A DNA stretch of 64,000 nucleotides. It comes from Bigelowiella natans CCMP2755 (lineage: Eukaryota; Cercozoa; Chlorarachniophyceae). Where the stretch lies: the NCBI GenBank assembly GCA_000320545.1, contig ADNK01000029.1:117501-181500 (forward strand), given 5' to 3'. Shown one piece after another: positions 51,402 through 61,016 of the stretch (position 1 is the stretch's first letter; every line of letters starts with the position of its first letter). Position numbers and translations under genes: made by a program. Below the pieces are notes generated by a model. It saw nothing but the letters and a program-made list of their open reading frames with translations. It was not told the origin of the DNA and did not search any database.

Positions 51402-51560
51402 GCATTGCACAGCTACATGAGGATGTGTATTTAACAATTTTAATTGAGAATTATTACATCCGTCTTCTATGTTACTTGAGTATCAGACGGATGTGAATGA
51501 ATGATTAAATTTTTTAATTGTCATTTTCTAATGTAGCTATTTAAAGCGGCGGCTGCAGCT
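51402..51560. repeat. dispersed intergenic repeat copies D and E as an inverted pair
   Basis: Copy D (about 51402-51474, minus orientation) and copy E (about 51483-51560, plus orientation) face each other with their AGACGGATGT ends adjacent, separated by about ten bases. Arms of about 70-80 nt could fold into an imperfect hairpin. The outer ends share the AGCTGCAGC/GTAGCTGCTGC type sequence. Confidence 0.75.
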
Positions 51561-51667
51561 AGACACATAGCATATATATGTAATGCTTTCTAGATTCATA
51601 ATTGTTTACATGTTTGGCTGTGCACATAGCTAGATAGTCTAGATAGTGCACAGACACATACAATGTG

Positions 51668-51760
51668 CGAGATGGGTGCAATGAAATGATTACATTTTTT
51701 CAATAGCTAGATTGTCATGTCCTGACTAATGTATCTCTGCATATAGCTGCGGCAATTGCA
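51668..51760 (+). repeat. dispersed intergenic repeat, copy F (degenerate)
   Basis: Begins GAGATGGGTGCAATGAAATG, then an A/T middle, TTGTCATGTCC, TAATGTATCT and a GC-rich end; each block is a diverged form of the blocks in copies A and B, in the same order. Confidence 0.55.
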
Positions 51761-52101
51761 GCACTTAAATGCTGTTTGTTGGGCGTCTGCAATTAGCACA
51801 TCGTGTCGCATGATGCGCACACTAGCACACATCACACACTACGCGCAAGCATGCACAGCACATGCTATGCAGCTCTAGCAGAGTGGCTAGCCGCCTATTG
51901 ATCACATAGCATCCACACAATTGTAAGCTGGCACAATAATTAATGAACGTGCTGCTCAATAGATGCCTAACTAATGGCATTTGAATATTGTAGTAGGGTG
52001 GCCGATCAATGCAAGAATACATGCATGAAGGCTGAACTGTAAAAACTGTGCGATTTACTGTGCAATATGATTGTGAGTCGTTATTGGAGCCCTTCCGAAT
52101 G

Positions 52102-55100
52102 TCACCGCAAACGGCGACGCGAGCGCCTACGCTCAGCATTGACGCGTTCAATCTCTCTGCGAAGCGTTTCCATCGGTTCCTCCTCATCATCCCTCTCTGC
52201 GTAGCCATCATCTTCGCTCAATAGATTGACAGATTCCTCATTCATCGGCTCGTTCATCGGCTTGCTCTCAGCGCCACTCGATGGCGTTATCTTAAACAAG
52301 GGAACCTCGAACAAACTTCGTACCTGAATCAAGCAACCCGAAACAAGTAACATCAATTCTCATCTGCTTGCACATCGAAAACACAAACACAACGCACTGG
52401 CGCGAAGCGATGTAAATTAACTGACCTTGGCAACGGTAGCGTTCCTCCTTGACCTTGGTTTGAAGTCATGGCTGTAACTACTTTCATAGCCCCCCCCTCG
52501 GAATCTTGGAGGAAAATCATCCTCTACCTCGTAACGCGGATCCTGCATCACCCAATCTGGAGGCGTCACGCTGCTACGGGAGCTGCTATATGGTTGTTGG
52601 AGAGGTGAAGATCCAACTTGACTAATGCGGGCCTCATCAGCCTCCTCATTGTTACTACTACCCTTGACAGCTTCAGCACCGTGAAACACGTATGGTGACT
52701 TGAACGAATTCTGCTGATGATCTCCAGGCGCATCCATCATAGGCTTGTTATGTTCACTCCGGTTGTTACGAGGACAATGCTGATGAGAGGCAAGGTGGAC
52801 GGGGAGGGGCACTATCGATGCCGGCTGCATATGCTGCGGGGGAGGAGGTGTGACTTGTACCGGCGTGCTATGCGGCGCAGGGATTTTGAGCACCGCGGCA
52901 CCGACAGTGGGGGGGCTTAGTCGCAGAACTTCGGGCAGAGTCTCATTTTGAGAGCAGTCTGTGATGACACTTGTCGGAGGGGAGGGGGTAAGGATATACT
53001 GCTGCTGCTGAGGTATTGGTGTGGTGTGAGGCGAGTGGATTTGGGGGAACGAATACGGTCTTGGGGTCATCATCATGTTATTTGTAGTTGTAGGAGTGGT
53101 GGAAGAAGCATTGATACGAATCCTATCATGCTGCTGCTGTAGTACACCACCCACATCGAGCAGCGGCACTGGTTGCAATCCCAGCGCAGCAGCAGCAAGC
53201 TCTGGATTTGATGTTTGAAGTCGCCTACCATCATCCTCCTGCCTTTGGTACTGCTGATGATGCAGATGGACCAGCTCGATTACCTTTGCACGGAGAACGC
53301 GCGTCATTAAGACCTGAGTAGAGACAAATAATCATAATGAACGTCTGATGGGAGATGATAGCACGAGGGGATTGGTCAATATTCCAGACGCGAAATTTAA
53401 GTTGCACTCGCGCAGCATCATCTGTTATCAGATCGTATCCAAATGAACCACCTTTCGCTGGTTGAGGAGTCGCAATCTGTGTCTTAATGTGTTGATTGTG
53501 TCGTTGAAGCGTGGGTCCCAAGTGATGGCCATCAATTTGGTGCTTGGAGAAAGAAGAGGAGGATCACCGTGACCGTTCTTGCTTGCATGGGCGACGGAGT
53601 AATCGCTTTTATAGCCCGTCGAAGAATTGGAATGGTGGATTGCAACGTGGATCTAATTTTTGACAGGAAAGGATGATGAGCAATAGGAGGAAGACAGGGG
53701 GGGGGGCACATAATAGCCAGCGGACATCGTTGTCAATCTATGCTATCATCCATCTATCTTTCAGCTCTTACACCACGCTCATATATGAATATGAAATAAA
53801 TAAGTGATACCTTGGAGAGCTGTTGAATCAAGCGGTCCCGCTCGGATTGCGCGATGATCTTTCTGCGTTCGTCGCTACTACCTTCGATGATGTTCTCCCT
53901 GGTAGCAGCTGCTGCGGCGCGGGTTGAAAGCAAGCGTGAATTTATGAGCTGAGCCACGTGCCTCCTCACAGCCAGACGTCGCCGTTCCTCGATCTCCTTT
54001 GCTCCCGTTGCTTCGAGAGTCCTCATACGCTTGCGGATGGTCTGGTTGAAGAAGTCAGTCAGTTGTTGGGAGAATAAGCAGATGAGAAGAGAGTTACTAC
54101 TTGCTGCCAATGATGAACAAATGATGATGTGTGGGCCTACTACTACTTCTTCTTCTTCTTCTACTACTACTACTACTACTACTACTATATAGTTGGCTGA
54201 AATAATCATAGGAATCTCTTTCTCTCCCAACCCCCCCACCCCCCCCTTTCTCTCTTTCTTTCCCGCGAGTTACTGTTATTCCGCTGTGCAGACGGTTGTG
54301 CGAAACAAAAGAGAAAATGAACGTGAAGGAGAGAAATAGAGAAAAGCAACAGGCAAACAACCGTTGCCTCTTCGACGCAATGCTTGAGGCTCGAAGCAAG
54401 TCTCAAAAGCGTCTTCTTCTCCCGGAGGAGCCACATGGTTTTGTTGATCTTATGAACGGGGAATGATGAATCGGACGAGTTGAAGTCAGCAGATGGACGT
54501 GATGATGGTTTCCTTCCAGAATCTGCGGGAAGCTCTTGAAGTGTTGGTAACTTTTGCTTGATTGGCTCCTTTGTGGTTGTGGGAGATATCGATTTATTGC
54601 TCTCAGCATCATAGTTGAGATGTTCCTCCGACTGCCCCTGTGCCTTTTCTCTAGTTATGTTCTCCCACCGCTCGAACGCCTCCTTTTGCTTCAACGACTG
54701 AACAAAAAACGATAAAGACGAAAACGGATTTGAAAACACATACTTCATCGCAATTGCACTTATGGAGAAATTCGTGAGAAAAATGCTTGAAGAAACGACG
54801 TGCATTATGATGCCTTTATCGCCTTTATCACAACGTTAAAATGTTGAAGACTTTTAAAAGGAATAGGAAGTTGTTTGAAACAAATCATTTTGTGCATATA
54901 TCCTTGTTGATAATCAGAATCGTGAGATTGTGCATTCACAACAACAACCAACTACTACTACATTCTCTTCTTTGGCTACCTTGGCCACTCGCTCAGCAGC
55001 AACAGTCGCTACCTTTTTCAACCTACACACACACAGACATATATATATATATATATATATATATAGACCCCCCCCCACACACACACACACACATAGATTA

Positions 55101-57444
55101 TTCATTTACACGTCTTTGTACTTTCTGTACTTGGCCTGATATCCCCATCCCCCCCCCCCCCCCCCTCTTCTCTTTATTAGGCATCGCTTCTTCCCCGCGC
55201 ACCTGTGCTCAAGTTCCCTCTCCAGATTCTTCAACGCCGATGTGGCCTTTGCTATGGCCTGACACCACCACCACCACCACCGAGTAGAAGAGTAAATGAA
55301 GGCAAAAAGAGGGAGAGGAAACATGGAATGGGGCATGGAGACGCATTGGCCAACCATCAGCTTCAAACAGAATGGTGTGTGTTTATTGACGTTAATGGCC
55401 GGTGGCTCATTATCATGTACCAATTGGGCGCTCAGCCTCTCCGTCTGGGTCCTCCGCTGATTCTGCGCTTTGGCCGTCGCGAGCTCTCGCCCGACCAACA
55501 TCGCAACGTTTTTCCTGACTCCCTCGGTCATGTTCATCCGCTCTAAGGAGGACATCACGGAGTGGAAGTCGCTGCTGTGGCTCTTTCTGGGCTGCTCTAG
55601 TGCCTCTACAACACGCGGCGACTGTTCCTTCTTTGCTGCGGAATAGTCCATAGCAGCGACCGAGGATGATAAATGGGGATAACGTGTCGTAGAAGTAGTA
55701 GTAGTAGTGGTAGTAGTAGTAGCAAAGCTTGCCGCCTCCATACTCGTGACTGAACTGCCAGCCTTGCCCATTGCTGCTGATAGTGATGATACCCGTGACG
55801 CTAACAAAGGCAGTGGCGGCGAAGCTGCTGCACCGAAGGGTTGGATACTCGCCGACGGTGGCTGCGAGGGTAAAGTCGTTGTACTTCCTTCGGCGATATA
55901 CAGCTGCGGCACACCTTCGTACGTCATCTTCCCCTCAACCAATTGCGGTGGTTGTGGTTGTGGTTGTGGTTGTGGTTGTGGTTGTGGTAGTGGTGGTGGT
56001 GGTGGCGATTTTTGGTGAAATCGTTCCTCACGCTGTGTCTCTCTCTGCTGCCTTTCGAACAGGAAAACGTGAGCGGATACCGCAGGTCCAGCACATAAGA
56101 CACAAGGAATTATCTGGAACATCATACGATCGTGAGTACAAATGAAAATTGCAAAGATGTCTGTAATGGGAACGAATAATTACCGCTTTAGATTGCTTAT
56201 GCCAAGACACGGAACCGCATTCCATGCATTTGTATTCAAGCAGTGCGTTGTCTCTTTCCTCTTCATTGGAGATAGGCATCCACTGTTTCTGTGGCTGCTT
56301 TACATCAATTACGTCAACATTTGTAGGAATGGCGAGATGATGCCCTTCCTCATCCCGCTGCTGCTGACGTGAATAATCATCGGCGATGCCAACAAGGGCT
56401 TCAGCTATGGACTCAGCCAGTTTGCCGTTCGGGGCCTCTACCTTCTGCAAATCTTGCCTTTCGTCAACGGGTGCATGCTTTCCCCCCCGACCTGATTCAG
56501 CTGGAAAGTACGGCGGGCCTTGTGCTTCTTCTTGTGCTTGTACTGTAGGGTAGTTGTATGCGTAGACAACACGGTCTTCTGTAGTCAGACGCTCGTCTAT
56601 ATTTACTTCCACAGCGCGGTCCGTGTCTTTGAACAAGTTGGGTGAGGAGGGCGCCATCGTGGGTGTCATCTGCCGGAAGGGTTCCGCCCTAACTACTATG
56701 GGCGGTGCTGATGGACCCTGTGGCGGGGATGGCTGTGGTGGCGATGATGGTGGCGGTGACCGTGCCTCCTGTGGCGATCTTACCTTCTTTGGCGACCCCT
56801 CTTTCTGTGGAGATCTCTGTCTTTTCACCTCTTCCCTTTTAGTCTCAGTATATCTTGCCACATCATCGGTTGCAGAGGTTGTCGTCTCTTCATCCTCATC
56901 GATCGGAGTCTCCACCGTTGGTTTCTGGGTGGGCTCAGGAGTTGGTCTTCTTGTAGGCTTTCGGGTGGGAGGGGGTGTAGTCACTTTCTTTTGCTTCCTG
57001 GCATTCCCCTTCGTCTTTTCAACTGAGACACATGAAAACATTTTTGGTTAATAGTATCACGGGGTTTTTGAGAAATGGATTTCTCAAACCTCCAGGATCT
57101 TCTGTCACGGTTGTTTGCCAGTCAGAAGGATTTGTAACCTAATTTTTCAGAAAAAGATTAAACGGCTTATAGCGGGCCACTACTTTGAAGATGATTGACA
57201 GCTTTCCTACTGAGAACGCACCTCAAAATCGGAGGAGTGCATTTCAAATTTGTTTCTTTTCTTAGTTTTCCTTCCCCTGTTCTTCATACTACGTTGATTT
57301 GTCGAAATTTTTGATGCTTTCTTCTTTGCTTTTGGTTTTGTGGATGTCTTCACGTTTGAAGAACGCCTACTTTCTTCCTTGTGCCTCCGTCGTCGGGTTT
57401 GAGCACCTTCGTACTCATCAGTCTTCTCTTCAGACATCTGAAAG

Positions 57445-57540
<96 letters not shown>

Positions 57541-57637
57541 GTATACCCAATCATTCAAACATCTACAGGCTATGTACCAGAGTAATATCATCTGACACAA
57601 TTTTGTTCAGAGGGTCTTCATCCGTGTCCCCGGCCAT
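52102..57637 (-). CDS. large Pro/Gln/Arg-rich coiled-coil protein with a CxxC pair, 1277 aa
   Basis: Twelve exons: 57637-57578, 57437-57222, 57138-57090, 57022-56184, 56113-55421, 55258-55203, 55022-54980, 54697-54362, 54041-53811, 53652-53452, 53313-52426, 52323-52102. Phases close to 1277 aa. The N-terminus (MAGDTDEDPLNKIVSDDITL) is acidic, then comes a Lys/Arg-rich nuclear-type stretch and long Pro/Ser/Thr linkers with SPQK/SPQEAR repeats. Two CxxC pairs (YKCMECGSVSWH and IIPCVLCAGP), brought together by splicing at 56184/56113, look like a small zinc ribbon. After that come R/E-rich coiled coils (RQQRETQREERF, EIEERRRLAVRRHVAQLI) and an ordered block, ITWDPRFNDTINTLRHRL. A Pro-Gln repeat and long Gln/His/Pro-rich tails are encoded by simple repeats. 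No family recognised; a scaffold or cytoskeletal role is a guess. The donor before 52426 is GTCAGT. Confidence 0.72.
54149..54187. repeat. (TTC)n-(CTA)n microsatellite
   Basis: Adjacent TTC and CTA tracts in the intron between exons 54697-54362 and 54041-53811. Confidence 0.85.
55038..55092. repeat. (TA)n, C-run and (CA)n compound repeat
   Basis: TA tract at about 55038-55064, then a C run and a CA tract; lies in the intron between the exons 55258-55203 and 55022-54980. Confidence 0.85.
55948..55988 (-). repeat. coding hexanucleotide minisatellite (Pro-Gln repeat)
   Basis: On the + strand the unit is GGTTGT, repeated about seven times; on the coding strand this gives alternating Pro-Gln in exon 56113-55421 of the coiled-coil gene. 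It is followed by a run of prolines. Confidence 0.85.
57448..57538. repeat. (CA)n-(TA)n microsatellite
   Basis: About 14 CA units pass into about 32 TA units inside the first intron of the coiled-coil gene, right against the acceptor of its second exon on the minus strand. Confidence 0.9.
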
Positions 57638-58627
57638 CCACCTGGGTGTATGATATACCACCAAACATGTTATAATAGTAGCCTTTTGCTGAAATACCAA
57701 CACGTACGTTTCAGCAAATACTAAAACTACATTACCATGGACGAGGCTTCGTTCGCTTACGGAGCTGGTATGGCAGAGCCATCCTCAATTTTTTTGCTGG
57801 CTCCGGTACTCGAATTTTACGATGTCCCCAGTAAATTCTGAGCATTCTCATGTCATTGAAAGTAGTGGATGAATTGCGAATAAGTATGCACATTAGTAAT
57901 AATTCGCTAACACCTGCAGAGAAGTAGTATTCCAAACAGTAGGGCGGAGGTTCTGAGGCAAAAAAGAACTTTGTGTAGCATCATTGAGTGACGACGTCGA
58001 AGCATTATTCCTTGGAGTAAAGCCACAGTCCACGCGGAACATTCGAGATTCGGACCTTCAGTCCTATTTACACTTTCCTTTGCCTAATGTTCCACCCCTG
58101 AACCGGGGGGACTTATTGGGCCTTTTCATCTTTTCGTTCGGTTTTCGGGGGGGGAGGTGAACGGAAAGGGCTCCCCGCCTTTTCGGGTATGCAGGGAATG
58201 GCAGCCCTTTTCGCCTTGAGTCAAATCGCATATGTTGTCGTAGATAAAATACGACATAATACTGGAGAGACCGGACGATCCTCACGCACGACAAGTGACA
58301 TCGTGGACTTTTAGACATTTTCTCCCCCTTCGCCACTGTGGCATGTGGTAATTCTTGATGCCCAACTCGCACGCGATGTGGAAAAAGTGCAGTGGAGATA
58401 GTGCTGCTCGAAGGCAGCAAGCGAAGATCTTTGCATCTGCTTCTATCGTAAGCAGAAACAAATTAAAGTAGTCAGTTTTAGTAGCCGGACTTACCATCAA
58501 TATCTACATTGCGACCGAGGGCATTAGTTTCCTTTATTGGAAAACGCGACCCGCCAGGATATTCTCTCTAGCATTCAATCGCTGAAAATCTATTTGGCAC
58601 GCGCCGCACTAGCCATTATACTTGAAA
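57638..58627. other. head-to-head spacer
   Basis: About 990 nt between divergent start codons of the coiled-coil gene (-) and the EF-hand gene (+). Open frames here (58064-58420 on the minus strand) show no conserved features. No CTAG-rich texture. Confidence 0.5.
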
Positions 58628-60435
58628 ATGTCAGAGGGTAAAAAGGTACCAACAAATCTTTTGGAATAGCTGGCCTTGGAATAGCTTAAATATTGAAAAT
58701 CTATTGCAGAAAGCATTTCTTGACGATGTTTCGAAAGGAGATACCAACCTGAAAAGTGTAACTCCAAAAGTTAGTGATAATCTCACAAGAACAAAGGTAG
58801 GTAACTTAGCTTAAATGTTTGAAGATTATTCTTACTAAATTCCTCCAAGGTTTTGGGGAATATCAAGAAGGGGGCAGAGTTGAACAAGGTAAGATTCTCT
58901 CAAAGGGCAGTCGGCCACTTTTAAAACGATGGCTGAAGAATTCCACAACTTCATCAGGTTACCAAACCGTCGGAAGAACTTACTCGAGCTCAAAAGTACC
59001 AGTTCCGCAAAGAGCGTAAGAATTTATTCTTATTTACGGAATGATCTTCGAACCATCTTGACAATGACATAGGCGCGGAAGCGAAGGGGGAGTCTTTCGT
59101 CGAAAAACTGGATGAGGAAGGCCTTAAATTTTTCAACGAAATTGCATCTGCACCCTTTTCAGAGCAAGCAGTAGCATTTCTTAACGCATATTGGGGGGAA
59201 GTTGGAGCGCAAGCTGAATTCATCTACAGGTATGTGGTTACCATGTACTGGTGGTTGAGATCTTCGTTGTTTGATAGTGAGTTATAATTTGTGATCTATA
59301 GTGTTGCGTGGGATAAATTCAAGTACGCTGATATGCATGCTCGAGGGATCAATTATGTGCATAAGTATAAAGAAGGAAACATGTTGGAGTTCGACATCGG
59401 TTTATACTTCTACGAGCAGCTCTGCAAATTTCTTGAAGACGAGAAGAATTCTGATTGGAAGGATGAGAAGTTCGCTCCGTCCCAACCGAAACTCGTGACT
59501 GCTATCGTCCGTAAAAAGGAGGTAGGTGCTAGGTCACTTCATTATGTCTTTGATGCTCAATCTCAACGATGCTCAAACTGAACAATGTGTGCAGCTTCGG
59601 GATAAAGTTGATGTGAACTTCGACGGGCACGTGAGTATGCTAGAGTATCTTCTTTATCAATATCGCTCCGTTGCAAATCCTGCTGACTTCGTCACTCGCT
59701 CAATGGTACGGTTGTAATCCAAAGAACCACATAACACACCACATAATTCTTGTGCGCGTAGTAACGTGGAAATAATAAATCAACTGTCCCGATGATACAC
59801 ATCAGAATCACGACGAACATCCTGAGATTCGTAAGGCCCGCCTTGCCCTAGAGGAGGTGAACAAGCGCATCCAAGAGTATGAGGTTTGCAAAATATTCTG
59901 GTCGCATGTAGTGTGATATCCCATGACGAGCCTTCAACCACCTAATTCTTTTGATTGATTTAATGATATGAACCTAAGTGTTCCTTCTGCCTGTAGGCTG
60001 AAAAACAGCGTCTTACCAACGACTCGAAGAAGTCTGGGGTGAAGGGTTTAAGGGCAAAGAACATGCTTGCTCAACTAAATGCTGGCCCACTCTGGGAAAA
60101 ATTGCAAACGGTACGGTACTCGTGATGTGGAAGATGTATAATCAACGCCACCGTCTTGCCGTAACCATAGATCATTACTGTCCTTGTTACTCGACATTCA
60201 CAGTCCTTTAAACTTAAATGACATTGAAAAATTTCGTGGCTAACATTAACATGTGCAGGCTCTTATCACTGCAGAGGCTGCTGTACGAATTGCGACCAAA
60301 AAGTATGGAGGAAAGTCTTACAAGAAGTCTAGTGGGGGTGGTGGGCGCGCAATGGGCAGCTCGGAGGGGTCCATTTGGTGGTTGAACCGAGATCTAAGGG
60401 AAAAGAAGGAGAAATATGGAAAGACTAAGAAATGA
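58628..60435 (+). CDS. EF-hand protein similar to Ca-regulated actin-bundling protein
   Basis: Ten exons: 58628-58645, 58710-58796, 58850-58888, 58958-59015, 59073-59229, 59302-59521, 59595-59705, 59806-59883, 59997-60110, 60259-60435. Total 352 aa, in phase. Conserved-looking blocks: LKFFNEIASAPFSEQAVAFL, NAYWGEVGAQAEFIYSVAW, MLEFDIGLYFYEQLCKFLED, then a canonical EF-hand loop DVNFDGHVSMLE (D1, N3, D5, G6, V8, E12) followed by YLLYQY. The C-terminus is basic with a helical segment (LITAEAAVRIATKK) and a Gly-rich end. The layout, one good EF-hand behind a helical domain, resembles the 34-kDa Ca-regulated actin-bundling protein of Dictyostelium and algal homologues. If so, it crosslinks F-actin until Ca binds. 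Other EF-hand scaffolds remain possible. Confidence 0.62.
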
Positions 60436-61016
60436 GTTTGCACCGCACAGCATTGTCGAGCTTACTAACACATGACAGTGTGGAGCCTATACACTACCCC
60501 AATCTCGCAGACGCGCAGTATACTAGTATATCTTGGACATCAACATGCAATTTCAGCAGCCGCAAGATGTGCGTACATACGCACGTAGTGTTCGCAACAC
60601 ATCTCTAGATCTATAATGATCTAGACACGGCGGACGAGATACACGCGCATTTCTGGATTTAGATATCTAAACAAAACATGTCTAGGTGTACAAACGTGTG
60701 CAACCTAAAGCGCTATATATAGCTACTATGTAAGGCTTTCTTGCTTTACGGCATACATACATATATACATGCGATGTAACCGGCAAACAAAAGCTAGATG
60801 CGATGCGCATATGTTGCATCGCTGTGTGTGGAAGTATCTAGATCTAGAGCCAGCATAGATCCACAGCCTTCTTTAAGCGGCATTTGCAATCTAGTGAGGC
60901 TCTTTTGTGCTCACTAGCTCACCGATGTTGGAAACCATGAATGATGAATTTTTATAACAGAAATGTATTTTCCACATTAGACGTGTCAGCGCAAAGACAA
61001 ACGAGAACGGTTAAAA
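60436..61016. other. tail-to-tail spacer, palindrome-rich
   Basis: Between the 3' ends of the EF-hand gene (+) and the C2/phosphatase gene (-). Dense in CTAGAT, TCTAGATCTA, GCGCATATG and TAGCTA words. No repeat copy of the A-F family was recognised here. Confidence 0.6.

Larger units (their letters stand above)
50241..52101. other. long tail-to-tail spacer with three dispersed-repeat copies
   Basis: About 1.9 kb between the ends of the isochorismatase-like gene (+) and the coiled-coil gene (-). The first 900 nt are plain AT-rich sequence with no supported exon. From about 51160 to 51880 it turns palindrome-rich (CTAGATAG, TGCATGC, AGCTGC) and holds repeat copies D, E and F. Confidence 0.6.

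Noticed and set aside
60436-61016. tRNA or other small RNA gene in the palindrome-rich spacers
   Set aside because: I looked for cloverleaf arms and box A/B-like blocks in these spacers and saw none that held together by eye; a covariance search would be needed to exclude it.
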